Shown piece by piece: positions 1 through 7,897 of a stretch of 37,838 bases of DNA. The stretch comes from Pseudomonas lactucae (GTDB taxonomy: Bacteria; Pseudomonadota; Gammaproteobacteria; Pseudomonadales; Pseudomonadaceae). Position numbers and translations under genes: made by a program. The notes under the pieces were generated by a model. That model searched no databases, had not been told where the DNA came from, and saw only the letters and a program-made list of their open reading frames with translations. The stretch spans positions 1-37,838 of the forward strand of contig NZ_JAFHKI010000076.1 of the NCBI RefSeq assembly GCF_016937615.1, written 5' to 3'. The number at the start of each line of letters is the position of its first letter. Position 1 is the stretch's first letter.

Positions 1-2226
1 CAGGACGCCGTGGTGCTGGCGGTGTCCATGGCGCCAGGACAGAACGTTCACCAATTCGGTGTAGCCTTGCGCGCGCGTTTGGCCCAGCTGGAGCAGCAAC
101 TGCCGTTGGGCTTCAGCGCCCATATGGTGACGTTCCAGGCGGATGTGGTCGATCAGCAGATGGCCAAGATGAAGCATGTGATGATCGAGACGGTGGTCAT
201 CGTCATGGCCGTGGTCATGCTGTTCCTGGGCTGGCGCACCGGGCTGGTGGTGGGCGCGATTGTGCCGCTGACCATCCTCGGTACGTTGATCGCCATGCGC
301 ATGCTCGGGGTCGAGCTGCAAACCGTGTCGATCGCCGCAATCATCCTCGCGCTCGGCCTGCTGGTGGACAACGGCATCGTGATCGCCGAGGACATTGAAC
401 GTCGGCTGCACGCCGGTGAGGATCGGCGCCAGGCCTGCGAGGACGCCGGACGCACGCTGGCGATTCCATTGTTGACCTCGTCGCTGGTGATCGTGCTGGC
501 GTTCTCGCCGTTCTTTCTCGGCCAGACCAGCACCAATGAATACCTGCGTTCATTGGCTGTCGTGCTGGCGCTGACGCTGCTCGGCTCGTGGTTATTGAGC
601 ATCACCGTCACGCCGCTGCTGTGCCTGTATTTCGCCAAGGCCGCTCCTCAGGACACGGCAGAGGACAGTTACGACAGCGGTTTTTACCGGGGTTATCGGG
701 CGGTCATCCGCCGAGTGCTGCAGCACAAAGTGCTGTTTCTGATGGCGATGCTGGTGTTACTCGCCGCCGCGATCTTCGAACTGATGCGCGTGCCCTATGA
801 CTTTCTGCCTCAGTCGGACCGCTTGCAGTTCCAGGTACCCATCAGCCTGGAGCCCGGCAGCGGTTCGCGCAAGACCTTGCAGAGCGTGCGCGACATCAGC
901 CTGTGGCTGAGCAAGGAACCCCAGGTGGCCGACAGCATTGGCTACGTCGGTGATGGCGGGCCGCGTATCGTGCTGGGCCTCAACCCGCCTTTGCCGGCAC
1001 CGGAAACCGCTTACTTCACCGTCAGCGTCAAGGCCGGTACGGATATCGATGCGGTGATCGCCAATACGCGCCGCTATCTGCTCAAGCAACACCCGGAACT
1101 GCGCGCCGAACCCAAGCGTTTTTCCCTGGGCACCACCGAGGCCGGTGTTGCCATCTATCGCGTGCTGGGCCCGGACGAGCAGGTATTGCGCAGCCTGGCC
1201 GGCCAGATCGAAAAGGCGCTGCGTGAAGTGCCGGGTACACTGGATGTGCGCGATGACTGGAGCACACGTCTGGCACGTTATACCGTCGAGGTCGATCAGC
1301 ACAGTGCGCGCCGCGCCGGTGTCGACACCCAAGCCATTGCCCAGGCCTTGCAGCTCCACTTCGGCGGCATTCAGGTTTCGTCATTGCAGGACAACCAGAC
1401 CCGCGTCCCGCTGGTGGTGCGCGAGCCAGCGACGACAACCGATGCCTCCCCCGATCTGCGCGGCATCCTGGTCTACCCCGCCGACGGTTCGACGCCCGTG
1501 CCGTTGGCGGCCGTTGCCCGCATCGTCGCCTCCAGCGAACCCTCGACGTTGATGCGGCGCAATCAGGAACGGGCCATCACCGTGGTTGGACACAACCCTT
1601 CGTTGACGGCGACTTCCATCGTCCAACAGCTGGCGCCGCAGGTGGCGGCGCTGCCCCTGCCGCCGGGCTACCGCATTGAGCTGGGCGGCGAGATCGAAGA
1701 CTCGGCGGACGCCAACCAGGCGTTGCTGCAATACCTTCCACATGCGCTGATCGCCATGCTGTTGCTGTTCGTCTGGCAGTTCAATTCGTTTCGCAAGCTG
1801 CTGATCGTGGTCTCGGCGATCCCCTTCGTCCTGATCGGCGTGGCCGTTGCGCTGCTGATCACCGGCTACCCGTTCGGCTTCATGGCCACCTTCGGCCTGT
1901 TGTCACTGGCGGGGATTATCGTGAACAACGCCGTGCTCTTGCTGGAGCGTATCGAGGCGGAACTCCACGAGGGCCTGCCGGTGTACGAAGCGGTGGTGAA
2001 TGCCGCCGTGAAGCGCCTGCGCCCCATCGTCATGACCAAACTGACCTGCATTATCGGGCTGGTGCCGCTGATGCTGTTTGCCGGGCCGCTGTGGGAAGGC
2101 ATGGCGATCACGCTGATGGGCGGCCTGGCGCTGGGCACGTTGGTCACTCTGGGGTTGATTCCCGTGCTGTACGTATTGCTGTTCACACCGCGTAAACATT
2201 CACATATCAAGGCGAACACACCATGA
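1..2226 (+). CDS. RND-family efflux permease, C-terminal ~740 residues (5' end outside window)
   Basis: The reading frame is already open at base 1, so the gene begins upstream; about 740 of the usual ~1,020-1,050 residues are present. RND permeases are inner-membrane proton antiporters that expel drugs, solvents or metals through an adaptor and an outer-membrane channel. Visible here are the TM4 segment with GLLVDN (bases 355-372), a large second periplasmic loop, and the closing bundle of membrane helices (from about 1730). At TM4 the usual Asp-Asp pair is Asp-Asn (GAC AAC, 367-372). In TM10 the position of AcrB Lys940 is Asn (IVNNAV, 1918-1935). The stop overlaps the next start (ATGA at 2223), so the lyase-like gene is translationally coupled. 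The substrate cannot be told from the sequence. The family call is very secure; HAE1-type is inferred. Confidence 0.95.
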   Translation, partial: QDAVVLAVSMAPGQNVHQFGVALRARLAQLEQQLPLGFSAHMVTFQADVVDQQMAKMKHVMIETVVIVMAVVMLFLGWRTGLVVGAIVPLTILGTLIAMRMLGVELQTVSIAAIILALGLLVDNGIVIAEDIERRLHAGEDRRQACEDAGRTLAIPLLTSSLVIVLAFSPFFLGQTSTNEYLRSLAVVLALTLLGSWLLSITVTPLLCLYFAKAAPQDTAEDSYDSGFYRGYRAVIRRVLQHKVLFLMAMLVLLAAAIFELMRVPYDFLPQSDRLQFQVPISLEPGSGSRKTLQSVRDISLWLSKEPQVADSIGYVGDGGPRIVLGLNPPLPAPETAYFTVSVKAGTDIDAVIANTRRYLLKQHPELRAEPKRFSLGTTEAGVAIYRVLGPDEQVLRSLAGQIEKALREVPGTLDVRDDWSTRLARYTVEVDQHSARRAGVDTQAIAQALQLHFGGIQVSSLQDNQTRVPLVVREPATTTDASPDLRGILVYPADGSTPVPLAAVARIVASSEPSTLMRRNQERAITVVGHNPSLTATSIVQQLAPQVAALPLPPGYRIELGGEIEDSADANQALLQYLPHALIAMLLLFVWQFNSFRKLLIVVSAIPFVLIGVAVALLITGYPFGFMATFGLLSLAGIIVNNAVLLLERIEAELHEGLPVYEAVVNAAVKRLRPIVMTKLTCIIGLVPLMLFAGPLWEGMAITLMGGLALGTLVTLGLIPVLYVLLFTPRKHSHIKANTP

Positions 2227-3452
2227 ATTTTTCGTTGAAGGCAAAGCGCACTATCAAGCGCATAACCTGCGGGGCCGTGCTACTCGGCGCGCTGTCGATG
2301 AGTATCGGTGCTCAAGCCTCCGCGTTCGTCCACCCAGGCCTGTTGCAGACCGAACAGGACTTCATACGCATCCGCGAAAAACTGGCCAACCACAACCAGC
2401 CGTGGCTGGCCGGCTGGCAGAAGCTGACCGCCAACCGGCACGCATCACTGGCCTGGAACCCGAGCCCGGTCGCGGTGGTGTATCGGGGCGCGGACGGGCA
2501 GCATCCGGAAAACTACGCCCGGTTATTCAACGACGCCGCCGCCGCGTACGCCTTGGCCCTGCGCTGGCAGCTTTCGGGCGACCCTGCGTATGCCGACAAA
2601 GCTGTGGCGATGTTGAACCAATGGTCCACCACCCTTACGGCGATTGAAGGCACATCGGACCGTTTCCTGGCATCAGGCCTGTACGGTTATCAACTCGCCA
2701 ATGCCGCCGAAATACTGCGCGGTTATTCAAAGTGGAAGACGGCGGACTTTCATCAGTTCCAAAGCATGATGCTCAATGTCTTCTATCCGATGAACCATGA
2801 TTTTCTGGTGCGTCACAATAACGCGCCGGTCGACCACTATTGGGCGAACTGGGACCTGGCCAACATGAACTCGATGCTGGCAATTGGCGTACTGACCGAC
2901 CGCCGCGATATTTATGATGAAGCGGTCAACTATTTCAAACACGGCGCCGGCAACGGTTCCATTGAACACGTGGTGTGGAAGCTCTACGGCAATGGCCTGG
3001 GCCAGGTCCAGGAAAGCGGGCGTGACCAGGCGCACACCCTGCTCGACATCGCCTTGCTCGGCAGTTTCTGCCAAATGGCCTGGAGCCAGGGCGACGACCT
3101 GTTCGGCTACCAGAACAACCGCGTGCTGCAAGGCGCCGAATATGTGGCCAGGTACAACCTCGGCCAGGATGTGCCGTTCACCCCCTTTATCAACAGCGGT
3201 TTCAAGCAAACCGTCATCTCGCCGGAACACCGCGGCGACATCCGTCCGATCTGGGAACTGCTCTACAACCACTACGTCGTGCTTAAAGGCCTCAGCGCAC
3301 CGAACGTGAAAGCCTTCGCGCATAAGGTCCAGGTGGAAGGGGGCGGCGGCGATTATGGGCCGAACAGCGGTGGCTACGATCAGTTGGGGTATGGAACATT
3401 GCTGTATTCGTTGGGGGAATATGGGCTGTCTAACACGCAGTTGATGCCGTGA
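2223..3452 (+). CDS. exported alginate-lyase-like protein (alginate lyase superfamily)
   Basis: The product has 409 residues. A long basic N-terminus and hydrophobic core (residues ~9-31) end in AQASA, a likely Sec signal peptide, so the mature protein should be periplasmic. The rest is mainly alpha-helical and resembles the alginate lyase domain (PF05426-like, alpha/alpha toroid). Helpful motifs are NNAPVDHYWANWDLAN (~199-214), where lyases keep Asn/His substrate residues, and ESGRDQAHTLLDIALLG (~265-281), the family's E-x-G-R-D-Q-x-H signature. It lacks the compact AlgL N-terminus, so it is more likely a relative of the broader family (PL5/PL38-like) acting on uronic-acid polymers than AlgL itself. 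The start overlaps the stop of the RND permease gene. A hairpin covers the stop codon. The family is fairly sure; the substrate is unknown. Confidence 0.8.
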   Translation: MNFSLKAKRTIKRITCGAVLLGALSMSIGAQASAFVHPGLLQTEQDFIRIREKLANHNQPWLAGWQKLTANRHASLAWNPSPVAVVYRGADGQHPENYARLFNDAAAAYALALRWQLSGDPAYADKAVAMLNQWSTTLTAIEGTSDRFLASGLYGYQLANAAEILRGYSKWKTADFHQFQSMMLNVFYPMNHDFLVRHNNAPVDHYWANWDLANMNSMLAIGVLTDRRDIYDEAVNYFKHGAGNGSIEHVVWKLYGNGLGQVQESGRDQAHTLLDIALLGSFCQMAWSQGDDLFGYQNNRVLQGAEYVARYNLGQDVPFTPFINSGFKQTVISPEHRGDIRPIWELLYNHYVVLKGLSAPNVKAFAHKVQVEGGGGDYGPNSGGYDQLGYGTLLYSLGEYGLSNTQLMP

Positions 3453-3476
3453 AGGTCCATCACTGAACCTTCACGG
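3447..3476 (+). terminator. stem-loop spanning the stop codon of the lyase-like gene
   Basis: CCGTGAAGGT (3447-3456) and ACCTTCACGG (3467-3476) form a perfect 10-bp stem with a 10-base loop. The TGA stop lies inside the left arm. No U-tract follows, so this may be a 3' stability hairpin or a Rho-assisted end rather than a classical intrinsic terminator. Confidence 0.5.
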
Positions 3477-3543
3477 TAGGCACGCTTCAGAACGGTCGCC
3501 GATTCAAGGCAGCTGCGCGGTCCTTTCTGGGAAGTCGCGAGGC

Positions 3544-3807
3544 TTACTTACCCAGATTTTGGTTCATTAAATTATCTAGAACAGGGCGTTGATTGGCGGT
3601 CTGCCATTCATGCAAATGCGCACAACCCTCAGCATTGACTTCGGCGAGGTTGCTGCGAGGGTCGCATAGCATCAGCCATTTTTGCCGCAGGGTTGGGTAC
3701 TTTATAAAGTCTTCCCGCGCCGGCGGTTGGCCGCCGGATATTCGCAGCACGGACAGCACCAGCAGTGCGGACGCGCCAAGGCCTATAGAGCACTTTTTAT
3801 AATTCAT
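3544..3807 (-). CDS. small membrane-anchored hypothetical protein, weakly EexN/TrbK-like
   Basis: The product has 87 residues. It has a short basic start and one hydrophobic stretch (about residues 8-24), then a soluble tail; there is no lipobox. The tail pattern (P-x-L-R-x-K-W-x3-C, then NLAEVNAEGC) recalls the spacing seen in EexN/TrbK entry-exclusion proteins of conjugative elements, but no conjugation genes are nearby, so this is only a resemblance. A good ribosome site (GGAAAG) lies 5 bases before the ATG. The gene is more AT-rich than its neighbours, which may hint at a different origin. The function is unknown. Confidence 0.6.
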   Translation of the reverse strand: MNYKKCSIGLGASALLVLSVLRISGGQPPAREDFIKYPTLRQKWLMLCDPRSNLAEVNAEGCAHLHEWQTANQRPVLDNLMNQNLGK

Positions 3808-3831
3808 ATCAGCTTTCCGTAGAGTAGGAGC

Positions 3832-3852
3832 GCTCAGCGAACAGCGCTGAGC
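3832..3852 (-). other. inverted repeat in the leader of the small anchored protein
   Basis: GCTCAGCG (3832-3839) and CGCTGAGC (3845-3852) pair as 8 bp with a 5-base loop. It sits 25 bases upstream of the ATG at 3807 on the minus strand, and also downstream of the 4001-4570 gene. No T-tract follows. It could be a 5'-UTR hairpin or a weak terminator of the upstream gene. A second smaller dyad (TGGATC/GATCCA, 3885-3904) lies just upstream. Confidence 0.4.
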
Positions 3853-4000
3853 ACTCGGGATACGGCGCGACTATAGGAACTAAATGGATCGATAAGAAGA
3901 TCCACTTTTCGGGCATTTCATAGAGCCATTAATTCGCGTTGGATGCCTTGATAAAAGCGCAGAACAGTCTCATCTACGCCTCGAAACTACTGCGGCGCCC

Positions 4001-4570
4001 TTATAAATCCAGATCTACCACGTGACGCATCCTGTCCCCCACCGACTGCCTCAACCAGGCCGCGTGCAGCGCCATGTCCGCCACCGTCAGGTGCACCCAG
4101 AACCTGACGCTTCGTGCCTTGCCATCAACCCGGGCGTAGCACACGTCAATGTGACTGATGCTGGAAAAAGCGGTCGGCTGGAAGGGCCTGATCGAGTGGA
4201 TGGCGCTGTAAGGCACCTGTTCCTGCGTGGGGGCTCGGGCGGGACGGCTCTGGGTGAACGTCAGGCATTGTTTGGTTTCATCAAAGCAGAACCCATGCCC
4301 TTGCGCTTCTCGGGTGAGCCAGTAAAGCATGCAAAAGGCCGCTGACGCGCTGATCAATGCGAGGATAAAAAACAACCAGTCTCCGGCCAGGGGGGCGTGA
4401 GTCCCCGGCGGCTGGGTGGCCATGAGCGTGAGCCAGTAAGCCGGCAAGGCCAGCAACAACGCCGCGACGTAGAGCTGACTGCCCAGGTTGCCGGTGCGCA
4501 GTACGGTGTCCGGACTGTCCCAGACGGGAGGATGCGGTGGCGCTGACGACACAGGGTGTTCACGGTTCAT
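4001..4570 (-). CDS. two-helix membrane protein of unknown function
   Basis: The product has 189 residues when started at the ATG at 4570, which has AAGAG 7 bases upstream; a longer frame reaches 4660 but looks unlike a protein N-terminus. After a Pro/Ser-rich cytoplasmic start there are two hydrophobic helices (about residues 33-52 and 62-83). A soluble C-terminal half follows (~90-189), with alternating beta-type segments around VPYSAIHSIRPF and ISHIDVCYARVDGK. This two-TM-plus-beta-domain build resembles bacterial PH-like membrane proteins, but I cannot assign a family. The hydrophobic profile and coding character support a real gene. No operon partner is obvious; the methyltransferase gene on the same strand ends 118 bases upstream. 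Confidence 0.7.
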   Translation of the reverse strand: MNREHPVSSAPPHPPVWDSPDTVLRTGNLGSQLYVAALLLALPAYWLTLMATQPPGTHAPLAGDWLFFILALISASAAFCMLYWLTREAQGHGFCFDETKQCLTFTQSRPARAPTQEQVPYSAIHSIRPFQPTAFSSISHIDVCYARVDGKARSVRFWVHLTVADMALHAAWLRQSVGDRMRHVVDLDL

Positions 4571-4688
4571 GCGCAAGCTCTTGATTTGGCTACGCGGCCA
4601 TTGATCGCCAACGGTCGGCACTTCAAGCCAGGCGGTCGCCTGACTGCCACAACATAGCACGGGTGGTGTCTACACAACTTGAGCTCGC

Positions 4689-5432
4689 TTAGCGTTTCAC
4701 ACACACAAACAACGCATTCCCTGTCACCCCTTCCCAAGGCGTGATGCACTCATAGTCATGCTCAAACACCTGCACCTCAAAGTACGGCAGCAACAACGCC
4801 TGCAGTTCGATGAAGCTCAGCGCTACCATGCTGTGCTCGTCCTGCCAGGTCTGCGTCACCCCCGCCGTGGTCTTCTCGATACTCAGGCGCAGCGCCTGCT
4901 GCTCACCCTCGCCCCGGTAATGCCAGCCGGAACCGAAGGTAAAGTGACTGCCTTCAAACGCCACGCTGTGGCGCACCAGCAGACGGTTGTCGATGTGGTG
5001 CTTGTCCACCGCGTTGAAGCAGAACACGCCATTTTCCGCGAGTGCCCCGTGCACGCTGGACAGGCACGCGCTCAGTTGCGCGAGGCTGGCGTTGTAATGG
5101 GTCGAGTAGAGAAAGCAGGTGATCAGGTCCTGAGGTGAATCTACCTGGAAATCGACCATGTCCTGACGGCTGAATCGGGCCTCGGGGCAGCGCCGTTGGG
5201 CGATATCGAGCATCGCTTGGCTGATGTCCAGGCCGCTGCTGTCGTAACCGAAGTCGAGGAAGTGACGCACGTGGGGGCCAGTGCCGCAGGCGAGGTCCAG
5301 ATGTCTACGTTCGCCGTTGCCGAACAGTTGGTGCAACCGGTGTACGCAGTGGCTCTGCGCCCGGTAATCGATGTCGGCGCACATCAGGTCGTAGTAAATG
5401 GACAAGTCGGTGTACAGCGCGTTGGAGGACAT
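4689..5432 (-). CDS. class I SAM-dependent methyltransferase
   Basis: The product has 247 residues. Motif I, HLDLACGTGPHVRHF (about residues 44-58), is the Gly-rich SAM-binding loop of Rossmann-fold methyltransferases; it is followed by GLDISQAMLDIA (motif II acidic region) and DLITCFLYSTHYN (motif IV). The N-terminus (LYTDLSIYYDLM) is typical of small-molecule methyltransferases. I start at the ATG at 5432, where this conserved opening begins; an in-frame start at 5471 would add 13 unconserved residues, and neither has a strong ribosome site. The substrate is unknown. It lies downstream of the AraC-type regulator on the same strand, 128 bases apart, so it may be independently expressed. Confidence 0.88.
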   Translation of the reverse strand: MSSNALYTDLSIYYDLMCADIDYRAQSHCVHRLHQLFGNGERRHLDLACGTGPHVRHFLDFGYDSSGLDISQAMLDIAQRRCPEARFSRQDMVDFQVDSPQDLITCFLYSTHYNASLAQLSACLSSVHGALAENGVFCFNAVDKHHIDNRLLVRHSVAFEGSHFTFGSGWHYRGEGEQQALRLSIEKTTAGVTQTWQDEHSMVALSFIELQALLLPYFEVQVFEHDYECITPWEGVTGNALFVCVKR

Positions 5433-5560
5433 AGATAGCCAGAGGGGACGGCGGAAATTTCGCGGCAGCATGGTAACCCAGTCCCGGGCGCGAACCGCTA
5501 CACGCGTCCCTCAAACTTCAGCGAAGGAGGCAGCAGGAGCCGACGCACAGCTAGACGTCG

Positions 5561-6430
5561 CTAGCGCAACGGCACATATATATCGGTCTGCCACTGATCC
5601 TGCGGTGTCTGCGGGAAGATGCTCAGGTACTCGAAGAACAGCGGATGATCACGCAGCTCCTCGCCGCTGCCTGGGAGCCAGTCGCGGTAGATCGGATAGA
5701 TCGATTCCGCGATGTGATCCGGCGAGCCCACGTGTCGCACCACGACACAACGCCCGCCGGGGATCGTCCGCTCGGTTACGCCGAACTCATTGGCGCGTAC
5801 CGCCTCGCGAATCTCGCCGCAGATCGCAAACCGGAACTCGTCGGCCGGGGTCGTATCAGGGTTACCGAACGCAATACCAAAGCTGCGACTGGTTGCCACC
5901 GGCGACTGTCCGCTGCGCATGCGCCACTGTATGAATTGATCCACGCTTTCAGGCACCCGCGCTGGAGCGCCGCAGTGCTCGAATGTTGCAACCCTGACCG
6001 CGGGAAAGTCGATAATTCTGACTTGCATGATGATGCTCCTGGAAAAATGAGGGATGGCGAATACCGCATTCCAGACCTGCCAATTCGGGCGCTTTCTGAA
6101 GGCGCTCGGCGTCATGCCGAACGCCCGCCGGAACGCCCTGGAAAACGCTTCGGGGCTTTCAAAACCGGCTCCCGATGCGGCGTCCAGCACCGAGTAATCC
6201 GCCACGGAGCACAAACTGTGCGCCGCACGTCGAAGCCGCATCAGTTGCACATAACGTGACACCGGTACGCCCACGAACGCGGTGAATTGCCTGTGAAAGT
6301 GAAACGCCGAAAAATTCGCCACGCCGCTCAACGTTTTTACACAGAGGTCGCCCTCAAGGTTCGCGTCGATGTAGGCCAATACCCTGTCGAAACGGGTTGT
6401 GTAGGCGGTATTGTTCGATGAGTCAGGCAC
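5561..6430 (-). CDS. AraC-family regulator with C-terminal GyrI-like effector domain
   Basis: The product has 289 residues. The N-terminal ~110 residues contain the two helix-turn-helix units of AraC/XylS proteins (LSGVANFSAFHFHRQF and VLDAASGAGFESPEAFSRAFRRAFG). The C-terminal ~150 residues (from IIMQVRIIDFPAVRVATFEHCG) match the GyrI-like / BacR effector-binding fold. This is the same order as in Rob, where the GyrI-like part senses small amphipathic ligands. It probably controls transport or stress genes. The start is GTG at 6428-6430, with GGAG 10 bases upstream. The gene is divergent from the LysE exporter gene (6619), making that exporter a natural but unproven target. Confidence 0.92.
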   Translation of the reverse strand: MPDSSNNTAYTTRFDRVLAYIDANLEGDLCVKTLSGVANFSAFHFHRQFTAFVGVPVSRYVQLMRLRRAAHSLCSVADYSVLDAASGAGFESPEAFSRAFRRAFGMTPSAFRKRPNWQVWNAVFAIPHFSRSIIMQVRIIDFPAVRVATFEHCGAPARVPESVDQFIQWRMRSGQSPVATSRSFGIAFGNPDTTPADEFRFAICGEIREAVRANEFGVTERTIPGGRCVVVRHVGSPDHIAESIYPIYRDWLPGSGEELRDHPLFFEYLSIFPQTPQDQWQTDIYVPLR

Positions 6431-6618
6431 TGGGCAGAGGCTCCGGGGTATTCGCTGGACACCAGCTTCCGCTATTGCGAGGGACGGCGCCTAGCCGTGT
6501 TTGCTCAGTATGCCGTGGATAGGTGCCTGTCACCTTTCAAGGGCAACGGAGCAATTGTCCAACCCCCTCCACTCACCTTATCCTCCTATCTCCCCGCCCC
6601 CACAAACCCGGAGCCGCC

Positions 6619-7239
6619 ATGGACCTCGCCACCCTCGCCCTCTTCCTCCCCGCCTGCTTCGCCCTGAACATGGCGCCCGGGCCGAACAACCTGTTGTCGG
6701 TCAGCAACGCTACCCGCTACGGCTACCGCATCGCCTGCCTGGCCGGTATCGGCCGCCTGCTGGCGTTCGCCGGCATGATCGCCCTCGCCTCCGCTGGTTT
6801 GGCGGTGGTGCTGCAAACGTCGGAACTGTTGTTCTACGGGATCAAGATCCTGGGGGCGGCGTATCTGTTTTATCTGGCGTACCAGCTGTGGCGGGCCAGT
6901 CCTGAAACTGAAGCGCAATCGGCGGCGGCCAGCGTGGGTTTGTGGGCGTTGGCGCGCCAGGAATTTCTGGTGGCGGCGGGCAACCCCAAGGCCATCCTGA
7001 TCTTCACCGCCTTTCTTCCGCAATTCGTGGTCCCCGGGCAACCCATCACCCCACAGTTCGCCCTCTTGGGCGTGATGTTCCTAGTGCTGGAATGGATCGC
7101 CATCAGCGCGTACGCCTATATGGGCCTGCATATGCGCCGTTGGTTTGTGCAACCTCGGGGCAAGCGGATATTCAATCGCTGCTGCGCGGGGTTGTTGTCG
7201 GCGGCGGCGTCGGTGTTGTTGATGGCGCGGCGCGCTTGA
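6619..7239 (+). CDS. LysE/RhtB-family amino-acid exporter
   Basis: The product has 206 residues, the usual length for the family, with about six hydrophobic helices. The N-terminal signature MAPGPNNLLSVSNATRYG (about residues 14-31) is the LysE/RhtB substrate-channel motif, and NPKAILIFTAFLPQFV in the middle is also characteristic. Family members export amino acids or related small molecules across the inner membrane. The start is the ATG at 6619, with GGAG at 6610-6613; the frame is open further upstream, but that part is Pro/Ser-rich and unlike the family. An AraC-GyrI regulator gene is transcribed away from it. The exported amino acid is unknown. Confidence 0.92.
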   Translation: MDLATLALFLPACFALNMAPGPNNLLSVSNATRYGYRIACLAGIGRLLAFAGMIALASAGLAVVLQTSELLFYGIKILGAAYLFYLAYQLWRASPETEAQSAAASVGLWALARQEFLVAAGNPKAILIFTAFLPQFVVPGQPITPQFALLGVMFLVLEWIAISAYAYMGLHMRRWFVQPRGKRIFNRCCAGLLSAAASVLLMARRA

Positions 7240-7281
7240 GGGACGAACGGCACCGCTCATAACCCTTGAGCAGCGGCTAGA

Positions 7282-7307
7282 CTCCATGGACCACCGACTC
7301 CGTGGAG
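7282..7307 (+). promoter_or_regulatory. hairpin that buries the ribosome binding site of the VOC gene
   Basis: CTCCATGG (7282-7289) can pair with CCGTGGAG (7300-7307), 8 bp including one G-U, around a 10-base loop. The right arm contains GGAG (7304-7307), the Shine-Dalgarno for the ATG at 7315. A smaller dyad, GCTCA/TGAGC (7255-7271), precedes it. This could limit translation or couple it to an RNA-level signal; the sequence alone cannot show regulation. Confidence 0.45.
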
Positions 7308-7314
7308 ACCCCAA

Positions 7315-7797
7315 ATGCGCCCTAAAAACACCCTCTGCCTCTGGTACAACGGCACCGCCGAAGAGGCTGCCAACTTCTACGCCAGGACCTTCCCTGACAG
7401 CAAGGTAAACGCCGTGCACCTGGCGCCGAGTGATTACCCGTCAGGCAAACAAGGCGACGTATTGACCGTGGACTTCACGGTGCTGGGCATTCCCTGCATC
7501 GGCCTGAACGGCGGTCCGATATTCCCGCATACCGAGGCCTTCTCGTTTCAGATAGCCACCGATGATCAGGCCGAAACCGATCGATATTGGAACGCCATCA
7601 TCGGCAACGGCGGCCAGGCCAGCGCCTGCGGCTGGTGCAAGGACAAATGGGGCGTGTCGTGGCAGATCTCGCCACGGGTATTGACGGATGCGGTGACAAA
7701 CCCCGATCCGGCCATCGCCAAGCGCGCATTCGCAGCGATGATGACCATGACCAAAATCGACATCGCCGCCATCGAAGCTGCCGTGGCGGGACCCTGA
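7315..7797 (+). CDS. VOC-superfamily protein, PhnB-like
   Basis: The product has 160 residues. The opening NTLCLWYNGTAEEAANFYARTFPDS is the start of a PhnB-like (3-dmu-9_3-mt) beta-alpha-beta-beta-beta unit; the second half has FSFQIATDDQAETDRYWNAI and GWCKDKWGVSWQISP, the usual closing motif. VOC proteins bind a metal or act as antibiotic-resistance or dioxygenase-like folds; members of this subgroup are mostly uncharacterised, and the old methyltransferase name is misleading. The start is the ATG at 7315, with GGAG 7 bases upstream inside a predicted hairpin. The gene sits between the LysE exporter gene and the transsulfuration pair, with separate spacing on both sides. Confidence 0.9.
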   Translation: MRPKNTLCLWYNGTAEEAANFYARTFPDSKVNAVHLAPSDYPSGKQGDVLTVDFTVLGIPCIGLNGGPIFPHTEAFSFQIATDDQAETDRYWNAIIGNGGQASACGWCKDKWGVSWQISPRVLTDAVTNPDPAIAKRAFAAMMTMTKIDIAAIEAAVAGP

Positions 7798-7897
7798 GCA
7801 CATGCGCCAAAAAAAGACACACAACCGACTCTCAGGTTGCGACCCACCCGATACCGGCCTAGTGTTTTATGTCTCCCTTGCGTACCCAGGTGATGAC

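Noticed and set aside
757..1359. Long open frame on the minus strand inside the RND permease gene
   Set aside because: It lies wholly opposite a clear RND coding sequence and its translation has no recognisable motifs; high GC makes such antisense frames common.
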